A stretch of 64,000 nt of DNA. Source: Aralia elata. Taxonomy: Eukaryota; Streptophyta; Magnoliopsida; Apiales; Araliaceae. The notes under the pieces were generated by a model that saw only the letters and a list, made by a program, of their open reading frames with translations, had not been told where the DNA came from and searched no databases. The DNA lies in the NCBI GenBank assembly GCA_034770075.1, contig CM068386.1, positions 45,855,990 to 45,919,989 on the forward strand, read 5' to 3'. The first letter of the stretch is position 1; each line of letters begins with the position of its first letter. Positions 1 to 10,474 of the stretch are shown here, in pieces. A program made the translations under genes and the position numbers.

Positions 1-1305
1 GCACCAAAACGTCAGCGCCTTAGCATAGGGGGTTCCTCATCCTCATCGGCCCCACAATGGGACCAATCAAAATTTGTGAGTGTTGAGGCGTGGAATCGCT
101 ACAACAAGTCCTTTGCTAAGCGAAACCTTCTACCTGAGCGTGGATTTAGGCCGAACCTCAATAAGGATGGAAAATTGGCTGACATGATTATGAAGAGGAG
201 GTGGATCCATTTCACTAAGCCACCCGAATCTGCAGTTATTTCAGTGGTTCGAGAGTTTTATGCCAACGCCAGTGCTGAGGGACCAGCCGAGGTCACTGTC
301 AGGGGCAAATTGGTGAAGTTTGACAGCAAGACCATTAATGCTGTGTTTGACATGCCCAACTTTGGAGGCAAGGATTTCCAGGAGTGGGGCTACCGCAGCT
401 ATAGCCAGGATGAGATCATTACGCGGCTCTGTCAGCCTGGCACAGCTTGGAAGGTAAATGAGTTCCAGGGGGAAAAGACGAGCTTCCCACAGCCAGCCCT
501 CAGCCGCTATGGAAAGGCTTGGTATGCCTTTATCTGCTCCAGCATCATGCCCACTCGTCACCTCAGCGATGTCACCCGTGAACGGGCTGTGCTGCTATTT
601 GCCATCATCACTGGGCTTGACGTCGACATTGGGGTGATTATTCAGGAGTCCATCAGGAAGGCCATAAAGAGTAACATTGGTTCAGGCCTCCCGCACCCTT
701 CTCTCATCACCCGTCTCTGCAAGCGGGCCAATGTTCAGTGGGGACCGGATGACCCAACTCAGGCACCCATGTCAGTCATCGATCAACATGTCATTCAGAG
801 GTTTACTGTTTGGCCCGGGGGCATTTCTCACGAGTGTGGCGAGGGATACCTGGCAGATCTTAATCAGCCCCTTACTATAGAGGGTGGGACTTCTACTCAG
901 GCTCCAGATCTTGGCCCCACCTCTACTGGTCCCCTTGCTGCGTTGATGGCATCAATGGACCTCATGCACCAAAAGATAGACACAATCAACAGCAGGATGG
1001 GCTCGTTCGGCCGCAGACAGGACACTATCGCTCAGAGGCAGAATATTTTTGCACAGTATCATGCTGAGTTCGCCAACACGGTCGCCAGCATCTATGCAGC
1101 CTCAGGAGGTGATGACATGGAATCCATGCCGTATCAGTTTCCTGAACCTCCTGTCTTTCCACCGTACCCGCCGCCATCACCGTCAGAGGGCGATCAGGCC
1201 GACGACGAGGAGGGTGATGAGGGTGATGCAGAGGGCGATACTGCGGAGGATGCAGCACCAGCACCACCGGCACCACCAGCACCTCCAGCACATTCCAGCC
1301 ATTGA
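1..1305 (+). CDS. Athila third ORF, 'putative plant transposon protein' type, 5' end cut by window edge
   Basis: The frame is open from base 1 to the stop at 1305 (434 codons visible). The homologous ORF at 54872 starts only a few codons further upstream, so little is missing. The GTG at 76 is internal, not the start. The protein has a basic/serine N-terminus, a globular core of about 250 residues (VVREFYANA near residue 80; LSRYGKAWYAF near 165) and an acidic, proline-rich tail ending APPAPPAPPA. The core resembles the plant domain usually called putative plant transposon protein (probably Pfam PF20167, from memory). Its function is unknown; it occupies the 'env-like' position but I see no signal peptide or membrane segment. 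It is intact here, unlike its relative at 54872. Confidence 0.8.
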   Translation, partial: APKRQRLSIGGSSSSSAPQWDQSKFVSVEAWNRYNKSFAKRNLLPERGFRPNLNKDGKLADMIMKRRWIHFTKPPESAVISVVREFYANASAEGPAEVTVRGKLVKFDSKTINAVFDMPNFGGKDFQEWGYRSYSQDEIITRLCQPGTAWKVNEFQGEKTSFPQPALSRYGKAWYAFICSSIMPTRHLSDVTRERAVLLFAIITGLDVDIGVIIQESIRKAIKSNIGSGLPHPSLITRLCKRANVQWGPDDPTQAPMSVIDQHVIQRFTVWPGGISHECGEGYLADLNQPLTIEGGTSTQAPDLGPTSTGPLAALMASMDLMHQKIDTINSRMGSFGRRQDTIAQRQNIFAQYHAEFANTVASIYAASGGDDMESMPYQFPEPPVFPPYPPPSPSEGDQADDEEGDEGDAEGDTAEDAAPAPPAPPAPPAHSSH

Positions 1306-2659
1306 GGGCATTGGCCAGTTCGAGTTTGGGGGAGTTTTTAGCTGATTTCTATTTAGTTATTTATCTTTTTATGAGTTATGGTTTATCTTGGATATTTTAA
1401 AGTAGGAACTGCATAGTTTGGTTTATTTAGAACTTATGGATGTTTTATTAATTATTATCTATGGATGCCTATTTCTGGTTTTATCTGCATGAGTAGCCTA
1501 TGGGTGTCTTCCAGTTTTTATTTTTACCCATCTTTTGGGGCTTTCACAGGTTTTCATTACCCTATTTTGTGCTATAGTTATCTTGGGGTAAATGAATTGA
1601 AATTTCTGATTGTGGCCGTTGATATGATTGAAGTATTGCTTTATCAATGTTGTTAAACATTTAGTGATAGAGTCTTAGATCATTTTGTTTAGTAAGCACT
1701 ACTGTTGATCCTATCTATTCTATCGCGCACATACCAAATGTTAGAACTGTTATTATTTCAACCGAGCCTAAGTGGTTTTTGCTAAGGAAATTGTTGCTAT
1801 CATCTCGTTCTTTCGTATGTGATTTAATGATTGTAAGAAACAGACAGATACGTTGGCATATATTTATGTAAAAAAAAAAAAATAACGCGAATCCCCAGTT
1901 GACCACGCCTATTTACGTGGCCTTTGTTACTTGAGTTAGTAGATCCGTTGGGGTGTTTTCACACCCATTGCCCTAAAGTCACCTGACTTGGGAGTCCTTG
2001 ATCAAACACTCGTTACACGGGTAACTTTGAAGAGCCAAAGGTATTCAGGCACTGCACGGTCATTCTTGAGATTAGGGTAAGGCGTTGGCAATAAATAAAC
2101 TATAGTTTGACTCAAGTCTAATTACGTGGCCTTTGTTACTCGAGTTAGTAAATTCTTGGGGGTGTTCTACACCTAATGCCCTAAAGCCTTCAAGCTTGGG
2201 AGTCATTGTTCTAAAGCTCGTTACAGGAGTAACTCTGCATAGCCTAATGTAATTAAACTTTTGCACATGTCTCACTGAGTTTTGTTGCTCACATTTTAGT
2301 GCCTGTTGGTCTGTTCTTACGCTTGATATCTTGTTATGAATGCTTGATTTAGCATGAGTGATTGTGTCAACAATTTCATCATTGCAATCGAGTTTGTGTT
2401 TGAGATGTATACGGGTATAACAGTTGGTATTCACACACACACAGATTTGGATCACTAGCAGTCTACGCTAGAATTTTGAGCTAGATTTTATTACTGAGTT
2501 TGTTTCTACCTTGAAATTGTAATTCTGACCCTTGAGTCCACAATGCAGGTATATAGTAGTTTAGATCACTCTTAGCCTAAGCTTGAGGCTGGAGTTTTAA
2601 TGTTATTTTTATATTTTTGTTTGCTTAGGGACAAGCAAATGCTTAAGTTTGGGGGTATT
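1306..2659 (+). other. Athila-1 untranslated region between third ORF and 3' LTR
   Basis: No credible coding sequence. A G-rich tract (AGTTTGGGGGAG, about 1325-1336) lies just after the stop codon, and a second (AAGTTTGGGGGT, about 2645-2656) directly abuts the LTR and is the expected polypurine primer for plus-strand DNA. A block containing a hairpin is duplicated at 1915 and 2123 (separate entry). Confidence 0.6.
1915..2255 (+). repeat. Duplicated structured block in Athila 3' untranslated region
   Basis: Two diverged copies start at 1915 and 2123 (offset 208 bp). Each reads ACGTGGCCTTTGTTACT, then a hairpin, then TGCCCTAAAG and TTGGGAGTC, then CTCGTTACA. The hairpin is GGGTGT/ACACCC with a 4-nt loop at 1951-1966 and GGTGT/ACACC with a 3-nt loop at 2161-2173. 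Athila-2 has one related copy at 56608-56740 with stem GGTGT/ACACC and loop CTTA. Stem bases persist while loops differ, suggesting a conserved RNA structure. Confidence 0.6.
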
Positions 2660-4063
2660 TGATGAGCGGGATTCATACCTGCAAATCGGGTTCTTTATCA
2701 CTTAAGAAACTGCTTGATTATATCATCTTCTAGCGCAAATTTATGTTTTATCTGTTATCTTTTGTTTCTGCTTTTCAGGTGAGAGGTGTGTTCATTTGGT
2801 GTAAATTGGGGAAAAGGACAGCAAGATGGCTGAAGGACACGAGGCCCGCGCCGCAGCACCATAACCAAGCCTAGGAGTCACGCTGCAGCGAGAGGTCCTT
2901 GGCCAATTACACGGAGCTCGCGCTGCAGCGACCCCATTTCTTCATGGGTTGGCGCTGCAGCGAGCCTCTCCTTTCAAATGCACGGAGCTCACGCTGCAGC
3001 GGGTCCAATCCCTCATGGGTTGGCGCTGCAGCGATTCTTCCTTGGCTAGGACACGGAGCCCACGCCGCAGTGCCAATGCAAGGCGCAAGGCCCACGCCGC
3101 AGCGTGAGGCCCGGTTCCCAGCCACCTGGCTTTCCTATTTCGACCTAGTTTCTGCTACATAAGGAATGCTAGGAGGCTACTTGGAAGAAAGCTAGAAAAC
3201 GTAGAACCAAAAGGGAGGCAGCGACACATTTTGGAGAAACTGAAGCTTGAACCATTTCCGCGCAGGAGTTTTCTCTCTTCAAATTCTGTTATCCATTTGT
3301 GTAATTCTAATTATGTTGAACAGCATGGATGTATTAATTAGTTCTATAGTTATGAACTAATTACATTTTTAGGATTGCAATGTAACCTAATGATTAGCTT
3401 AACATGAATTTCTCTCATATTTATGTAATGAATCATGTTCTGAATGGATTGTTGTATTTCATGTTTATTCATCAATTGCTTGAGATAGGAATTGATATAG
3501 GTGTTAACTGATATTGGAAAATTGATGTTACACCTTTCCTTAAGTGCAACAACACTTGTTATGACCATTGCCCTAGGGAATGAGTGCACAAATTGCTTGA
3601 TAGAATAGGAATATGTCTATTTGCCCTGTGTAACCATTGAGATTATTGTTAATGACCCTTAGTCTAGTTATTTTCACCATAGGAATATTGTGATTTATCT
3701 AGCTAAGGGATATGCATTTGACCATCGGAAGAGGCTTATGTGTACCATGTGTTCTCGGTTAACCATTCTTGTGATTTGTTAGTTAAATGGAGAGTTAGGA
3801 TTATTAGGCGAGACATTAGGGGAGTTGTAATCCTAGCTTGACATCTTTGATACAACTCGCCTTTTTATTTATCTGTTTCTGCCAAATTGATTACAACACA
3901 CAACTCTTATTCACTTGTTTAAATAAGACCGTTGGGATACTTTTTAATACTTGATCTACTACCTAATATTTTGTCCTCGTGGGTTCGACACTCAACTTTA
4001 TCTATACTACTTGTTAGACCGCGTATACTTGCGCGAGTTTATAGGTTGTGAAAACCACCAACA
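2660..4063 (+). repeat. Athila-1 3' LTR
   Basis: The LTR starts TGATGAGCGGG after the polypurine tract and ends ACCACCAACA before a sequence matching LARD internal DNA. At 1404 bp it matches the 1400-bp LTRs of Athila-2 in layout: palindrome array in the first third, then long AT-rich text, then a conserved end (TGCGTATACTTGCG-type sequence near 4019). A weak TATA-like stretch (TACATAAG, about 3155) lies some 50 bp after the palindrome array. Confidence 0.8.
2849..3104 (+). repeat. Four pairs of CGCTGCAGCG palindromes, 32-bp spacing
   Basis: Copies start at 2849 (CGCCGCAGCA), 2881, 2921, 2953, 2992, 3024, 3063 (CGCCGCAGTG) and 3095 (CGCCGCAGCG); the four central ones at 2921-3033 and that at 2881 are perfect CGCTGCAGCG. 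Within each successive pair the starts are 32 bp apart; pairs repeat every 71-72 bp. CACGGAGC-type sequence precedes the first member of pairs two to four, so the array looks like a four-fold tandem repeat of one two-palindrome unit. It lies in LTR U3 upstream of the presumed promoter. Confidence 0.9.
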
Positions 4064-5131
4064 CTAGCATAGCTAGAAGATTTAGAATACTTATGCCTCC
4101 ACCATCAACTTTAATTTCTCTAATGATCCATTGCTTAATAAGTCTATCTATTTCTATCATCCTTAAAACTTACTATACTAAAAATCCTCAATTCTTCATC
4201 CACAACCATTTCTATACTCTAGTATAGTTCATCAAACATACCACACGTCATGAGTTCAGGAACTTACCACAATCATATGGGTTTAGGAACTTATCCTAGT
4301 CAGACCAAAATCGTCCATTCGTTGAGGGGTTCCACCATACGATTATGAGTCACGAACTTACCATACGTATGAGTTTAAAGATCTCACACCTAATCTTAAT
4401 ATTCTCTAACTATCAAATATATATATATATATATATGAGAAAAGAATCACCTTCTCGTCATATGTATATCGATAGCGCGACCCCCAATATTTCAATGATT
4501 ATCAATATAGGAAGCTAAGTGGTTGTCAAACCAAGCACAAATTCCCCGTCCATACAAGGAATTGTACAACTCAGCCACTAACATGAGTCCTCCATTGAAA
4601 TCCCACATAATTCTAACTTTCCCTTTACTCAATACGAATTTTATTTAATTCGTATATCAACATTAATCACTCTTTCATGAGTTTACATGGTACAATTTCA
4701 TAGTACAACTTTCGTACAATATTTCTGCTATAAAGTTTTCAATCATTCGATTGATCATCTATCATTCCATGTCTTAATCAGATCACGTTGTGATCTTTTC
4801 TTATAATCGTATTATATTACGATTCTTTTCTCTCTCATGATCATTTTGTTTTACGATCTTCTTATTTTTCACTTTAATCATATATTGTGATTTTATTTAA
4901 GCTTTTCATCTGTACTACTGAAGCAAGGTAACTCTAGATTCTTATCTTTATAACTTTTCAAGATTCTTCTTTGAATCTTATTTATCTTTTTCTTTACTTA
5001 ATAATGAATTTCCAAAAATTCATCTTTTAGCACTTAAACTCTATTTGAGTTTATTCTTTATCCTCATCCCTGCGGTTATAGCCTAAGGTACCCCTACCTA
5101 AGGGTTATAACCTACAGCTCTGATACCAACC
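4064..5131 (-). other. LARD-1 internal region, non-coding
   Basis: No frame resembles gag or pol. From 4067 to about 4530 it aligns by eye with 39633-40127: shared blocks include CTAGCATAGCTA, 'ATGAGTTCAGGAACTTACCA', and GATAGCGCGACCCCCAA. The stretch from 4531 to 5116 has no counterpart in the window. A short (AT)n tract lies at 4417-4436. Confidence 0.6.
5117..5128 (-). promoter_or_regulatory. Primer binding site, tRNA-Met type (LARD-1)
   Basis: Read on the minus strand the site is TGGTATCAGAGC, the usual complement of the 3' end of initiator tRNA-Met used by many plant LTR elements. It lies three bases inside the LTR end at 5132, fixing the minus orientation. Confidence 0.85.
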
Positions 5132-6967
5132 AGTAACGCCCCCAAACCTGGGTCCCTTGAACCTCGGACCTGGTGCGTCATGATACATCATATATACAAC
5201 TACTGCAGAAGATATAAACATAAATTGTTTATACAATAATCTCTGCTACATATTCCAAGGTCTATAACTTTTAATTTAATACATATTTACCTTTACATTC
5301 ACAAAAGGTTTACACAATTAACTTACATCAAATAACTAATTTGGTTATCATGCATAACACTATAATCTTGTCCTTTGCTTTTGTCTCTGTCATTCCACAA
5401 ATATTCGTATTAATCTGAAATTTGTTAGCATGATATAGCAAGGGTGAGCAACTATTTTGGCCAGCAAGTTTAAATGCAAGAAAGATATATCATGATTGAA
5501 AGAATGAATAAGCTTTTGAATTTTCAACAATATAATAATTGTGAAAGAGAATGAATCATAATTTCAATAATTGAATGACTGAATCAATAATTCTGGATGT
5601 CAATAATGACCATGAACAATTTAACTGAACCTTATGGTAATGAAGGTGATCAGCCTTTCATACATGATGGACATATGCAACATGCACTATGTGCGAATCA
5701 ATAATTAAAGGAGGTGGAATAATTATAAAGAATTAAACCACTAGCATGCTTAAAACATAACAACTCAAGTTTAAGTTAAGAGGAACTTGCTCAATATAAA
5801 AGTTGAGTAAGATGGAACTTGTATTTCAATATGAAAATGAAGTTAAGATACTTGCACAAGGATAGGAAACTTGTCTGTACCGTCGATTACTGCTACAGAA
5901 TTTAACTTAATCTCTTATGAAAGACCTATCAGTTATAAGATTGATCTTTCAATTAGCATCACGTATATCACCTTATAATATCATTTCTTTATCAATAAAT
6001 TATCTAACATTTAACCACATAACTAAATATTAGATAACACCTTAGCACCATACGCATTCATAATTCTAAAGCTAGCACACATCGAGTCTTTAACAGTGTT
6101 CAATATAGTATGCTGAGTGGTTTCCCACAAACAACCAACAAACTAGTTTCCGTCTGGTCTACACTGTTTTCACAGTGAGTTAGATCGGTTGCTAGTTCGT
6201 ATATACCTCCGCTCCCTGAAGAAATTGTTTAGCCCAACTACTATACATCAACTATTAAAGAACACGACTGTACTACTACTTTATCATAAACCTTATGACT
6301 TAACACTAAGTCTTTCATTTTATAAGTTCTTCTTTATAATCCATTAAGCCTGAATACCTAATCCAGCAAGTTGGATTATCTAAACATACTAATCCAGTAA
6401 CCTGGATTCAAACTAGCATCCAATCCAGCACATTGGATTCAAACTATCCTACAATTCAGCAAGCTAGATTCACTAATTCAGCAAACTATATCCACCAATT
6501 CAGCAAGCCGGATTCAATCAATTCAGCAAGCCGAATAATACAATCCAACAAGCTGGATTCAAACAGTAATTCCCATTTAAACTTTTTGAATTTTCAATTC
6601 AATTTAAAATGCCACAACTATAATACCACATTAACATTAAACAAAATACCCTTCAAAAATCTGCATATAGCATATCTAGGGTTCTCAAGCCATAAAATCC
6701 TATTTTCCAAATTTTCAACATCACATAACTAATTTAATCCATTTATTCATAACTAAACCATTTCCATGAAAAATACCAAATTATCACCAAAATTATTTCT
6801 TTTCTGGAATTTGACAGAATATGTTAGCCTTATAAACATATATTATTCCCGGAATTTTTAAAATTCATTTACTATATTTAAATAGTCCAAAATAGCCAAA
6901 TCTTGCTACATTTATCATAAATCGAAAAGTTGTCAGCAAATTCTAAAATTTTCAAGGTATGACCCTG

Positions 6968-7031
<64 letters not shown>

Positions 7032-8981
7032 TTCTAGTAAAAAATTTATAATTTTTGGAGTTACCCACAAAGAGTTATTCGGGTATACTCTTTACAGTGG
7101 TCCTTCACCAAAACAACCATAACTTTCATCCTACATGGTCAAAAATTCTCAAATTTTTACAGGACTCAGATAACATCCCATATTATCAACCAAATTTTCC
7201 TAGAATTTTTAGAGTAGAAAAAGTGGACGAAAATACCCCTGGATCCCAACAGTCAGCAGACTTTATGCTCTTTTTATTCACTACCCGGACTATTTTTACC
7301 AAAACAGTTCCTACGAATTTTGTACTAATTATTTTTGAGTTCTACCGCTTGGGTTTAGTACTTAACTCATATACCTAGCATCCTCCTTTGACGGATCGTA
7401 AAAAGAGTTTACGGATCTCAAGTTATATACTTACAAAGTAGTAAAAAGTTAGGATTTTCTAACTTTCGAAAAAAACTAGTTTTCATTTTCTTACTTTAAA
7501 TCCAACTTTTGACACTAAAAAGTGATAGATCTACACATAACATACTTATTAACATGTAGATCTAAGATTTTATAATTTGAAAACATAAACTCAACATTTA
7601 TTCCAAAACAACCACAATAAACATAAAGATTTAACTTAAGGTAGGAGTTTAGAGACTTTTAAACCTTTTTGGTTCTTCTTCTTCTTCCTTTAATCACCAA
7701 GCTATTGCTTCTCCTCACTTACTCCCTCTTCACCATTTCGGCAGCCCACTCTCATTAATGTCTACTTTTTGCTTTTCTTGTATAGCTTTATTGAATTAAT
7801 TAAGTTAATAAAAATATTTACCAAGTGGGCTAGCAATTGGGCTTCCTTTAAAATCACTTTGGGCTCACTTTTAATAAGTTTGGGCCACTAGTTTTTCAAT
7901 ATTATTCTTCCATGTTTGCTACTAGTTTATTTAATATTGGACTAATTTAATTAGTCCACACATTAATTATCCAAGTTCATGATTCATTAAATGAGTGGGC
8001 TTGGTTAGTAAATTAATTAGACTAGTCCACTAGCATTTTCTTACTAATTGGACTATTAAAATAAATTATTCATATATCACATAATTCTCATTAATCAATA
8101 CCCATATTAATTAATGTACAACATTTATTCACCTACTATATTCACTTTAATTAAATATTTAATTATCTTATTATCTTATCAATTGTTTGATATTAAAATT
8201 CTTAGATTAGTCCACTAAATTAAATAACTATTAGTGAGACCTCCTCTAACTAACAATGATTTGGGCCATGTAAATTATCATGGTCCACCACTTTTAATTT
8301 TTATCCTACCCTAATTATTTAATTAGGGTTTCCATTCTCCTCCTTTAGAATTTAATTCCATACTCATGTACATTTAGTATTATAACCCAATTAACTTTCT
8401 TTAATTAGGTTCAAAATAAATAGTACATTGAGATAATAAAGATTTATCACTTAGATTGGTATATATTTTAAATACTAAAATTCTCCAATGTTATAACCCT
8501 TAGGTTACTTTAATTTTTATACCTAATATATAATTAGGTTAAAAGGCCTTCCTTTATTTGTTTATATAAATAACAAATATAAACAAACACATAATATTCA
8601 TATTTATTTACTTACATATTCATACAAATTAATTTAATACATTGAGATAATAAAATAAATCTCTTAGATTAGGTCACTAGTATATAATTAAAATACTAAG
8701 ACCACTAAATAAAAATAATCCTTTTGTTCACATCAAATTTATAGGTATTGTAATATCTTATTCATAACATTCATTCAAGTACATATAAATTCATTTCTAG
8801 GGTTTTGAAATTTTATAACCTATATTTTCTCTATTCTCTTTCAAAGAGTAAACCATATGGGTTTTTCTTAGAAATTTTTTTAAATGAATCCACAAATTCC
8901 CATCTAGGTTTTATTCTTTAACATTTAATTTAATCATTTAAGATCTTATAAATAAATCTTATAAATTTTCGAGTTGTCACA
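5132..8981 (-). repeat. LARD-1 5' LTR (3.85 kb)
   Basis: The + strand boundaries are AGTAACGCCCCC at the left (beside the primer site) and GAGTTGTCACA at the right, homologous to the LTR end GGGATATCACA at 38441. The LTR is AT-rich with no credible gene; the longer frames inside (6433-6732, 7055-7378) show no domain. A (CA)n(TA)n(CA)n microsatellite lies at 6968-7031. Repeated 'ATTCAGCAAG' phrases occur at 6450-6560. Confidence 0.7.
6968..7031. repeat. Compound microsatellite (CA)n(TA)n(CA)n
   Basis: About 64 bp of alternating purine-pyrimidine sequence: a CA run, a TA run and a second CA run, inside the LARD-1 LTR. Alternating tracts like this can adopt Z-DNA or cruciform forms and are length-variable. 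Confidence 0.95.
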
Positions 8982-9090
8982 TTCTTCCCATACTTGCTTT
9001 AATATATAATAAAAATAATTTTATTATATTAAAAAAAATTCATACATAAAATTTCTTATTTTAATATATCAAAATTCTTGGGTTATTACA
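8982..9090. other. Junction DNA between LARD-1 LTR and truncated SIRE gag
   Basis: This is AT-rich and non-coding. It ends CTTGGGTTATTACA at 9090, which resembles the LTR end GAGTTGTCACA at 8981, so it may be a second, diverged LTR terminus. SIRE-A gag homology begins immediately after it; the SIRE 5' LTR and gag N-terminus are missing. Confidence 0.4.
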
Positions 9091-9768
9091 ACATCCAAGG
9101 TGTGAGAAGTCAAACTTAGCATGCTCATGCATTACTATGAAATGTTTAAACTTGAGAAAGACAAAACCATAAAGATGGCACAAGCAAGGTTTCTAGTTCT
9201 CCTAAACTCATTGAAGCTACTTGACATATCTATTCCACAAAGTGAGATTAACCGTAAGTTACTTCGGGCTATGCCCAAGAGGTTTGCTTCTAAAATTACT
9301 AGTCTTCAAGATTCTTCTACTATTTCTACTATGGACACTCTAACACTTTTCGGTGAACTTGAGGAATATGAACATCAGTTAAAAAGATATGACCAAGAGG
9401 AAGAAATTCCTCGAAGAAAGGTTTTAGCTATTAATGCAGGAAATGGAGAAGAACTTGATGATGACTCGGATGAAGAAATAGCAATGATGTCAAGAAGACT
9501 AAAAGGACTACTACAAAAAAAGAACAAGAGGAAGAACAACTTCAATTCTAGTAAGATCAAAGGAAAGCAAACCGATGAGAATTGTTTTGAATGTGGACGT
9601 CTAGGACACTTCAAGAAGGATTGTTTTCAACTAAAGAATAAGGGGAAAACAAGCTACAAAGATAACAAAAGAAACAAAGCCCTTGTTATATGGAGTGATG
9701 ATGAAGAATCCGAAGTTGAGGTAGACGCCAATGATGAAATAGCTCAAGTATGCTTCATGAGAATATAA
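9091..9768 (+). pseudogene. gag: SIRE-A gag, N-terminally truncated
   Basis: Capsid/nucleocapsid precursor fragment. From the first in-frame Met at 9121 it has 215 codons. Residues 1-90 look like the helical UBN2-type copia gag domain (MLMHYYEMFKLEKD; LLRAMPKRF). A lysine-rich stretch follows and one zinc knuckle, CFECGRLGHFKKDC, lies near residue 155. The N-terminal part is missing because the element is truncated at about 9091, and the sequence just upstream of 9121 needs an indel to continue the homology. The frame ends at a TAA at 9766-9768, after which the homology continues in another frame. Confidence 0.8.
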
Positions 9769-9821
9769 GGTGAATCAAATGAGGTATCTATTTATGAGTT
9801 TAACTCTTTAAACAAGAAAAT

Positions 9822-10415
9822 GTGAGATTAAAAGAAAAGAATGCATATTTGAAGGATTTAATAAATACATTAATGTATGAAGTTGATTCTTTAATAGATG
9901 AAAAGAAGGAAATTGAAAAGGAGTCATCTTGTAAAGAAAAAAAGATTTTGATTGCAAAAAATGATTATCTTGAAAATTACAACAAGATTCTTTTTAACAA
10001 CGTGACTTACTTGAACAATGAAGTTGGAAAATTGACTAATGAATTAAAAATGCGAGACGTATATATTGATGCATTTAGTGATAAATCTCTGTGTAAATAT
10101 GTTCCTACTGATGAATTTCAAAAGGAAGTAGATTCATTAAAACCATCTCTTGCTAGATTTGTCCAAGGTGAAGAAAACCTAACTATTATGTTGGGTAAGC
10201 AAAGACCTAGTTTTGATAGACAAGGAATAGGTTACAATCCCACTCATAAAACTGGGAATGTGCATTTGCTTAAATCCAAGTCACGTTTCAAATTGAATTA
10301 TTGTTCTCCTTTCACAACATGCAAAAATTGTGGTATTAAAGGTCACTTGGATATAAATTGTTCTAAGAAAACGAAGGTTAAAAGGTGTGGATTAAGAAGG
10401 GAGATTTATGTGTAA
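9822..10415 (+). pseudogene. SIRE-A gag C-terminal extension with second zinc knuckle
   Basis: This 197-codon frame continues the gag-pol polyprotein after a frame break. Residues 1-90 are lysine/glutamate-rich with coiled-coil character; a CCHC knuckle, CKNCGIKGHLDINC, lies near residue 165. The downstream protease lies in a third frame, so at least two frame changes separate gag from pol. It is not a separate gene in intact relatives but part of one gag-pol frame (family knowledge). Confidence 0.65.
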
Positions 10416-10474
10416 CTAACACAAATGGACCCAAAAAGATGTGGGTACCAAAAGGATGAATTAATTTTGCGTGA

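Larger units (their letters stand above)
1..4063 (+). mobile_element. Athila-type Ty3 retrotransposon, 3' portion (Athila-1)
   Basis: This is the 3' end of an Athila-lineage LTR retrotransposon that starts outside the window. It holds the third ORF (1-1305), a 1.35-kb untranslated region and one LTR (2660-4063, 1404 bp). The assignment rests on matching order and sequence with the complete Athila element at 46932-58621, whose third ORF, 3' untranslated region and 1400-bp LTR have the same layout. The LTR begins TGATGAG right after a G-rich tract and ends in CA. The element lies inside a LARD-like element of opposite orientation that resumes at 4064. The left LTR and target duplication are off-window, so the exact insertion cannot be verified. 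Confidence 0.85.
4064..8981 (-). mobile_element. LARD-like non-coding chromovirus relative, truncated (LARD-1)
   Basis: In minus orientation the order is 5' LTR (8981 to 5132), tRNA-Met primer site (5128-5117), then internal DNA to 4064 where Athila-1 interrupts it. The internal DNA has no gag or pol ORF and aligns with 39633-40127 in the second copy. The LTR start on the + strand (AGTAACGCCCCC) corresponds to TGTGATGCCCCC of the Tekay element at 32612, and both share a 'CAAGGGTGAGCAAC' block, so this is a related, probably non-autonomous family with very long LTRs, as in LARDs (large retrotransposon derivatives). Confidence 0.7.

Noticed and set aside
2849..3104. CRISPR-like array (short repeats with fixed spacers) in Athila-1
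   Set aside because: Repeats are palindromes about 10 bp long, in a plant LTR, with no leader or cas genes. The geometry is paired palindromes, not a direct-repeat CRISPR array.
2899..3162. 87-codon frame across the palindrome array
   Set aside because: It is only the translation of the 71-bp tandem repeat; no domain and opposite-strand frames are equally open.
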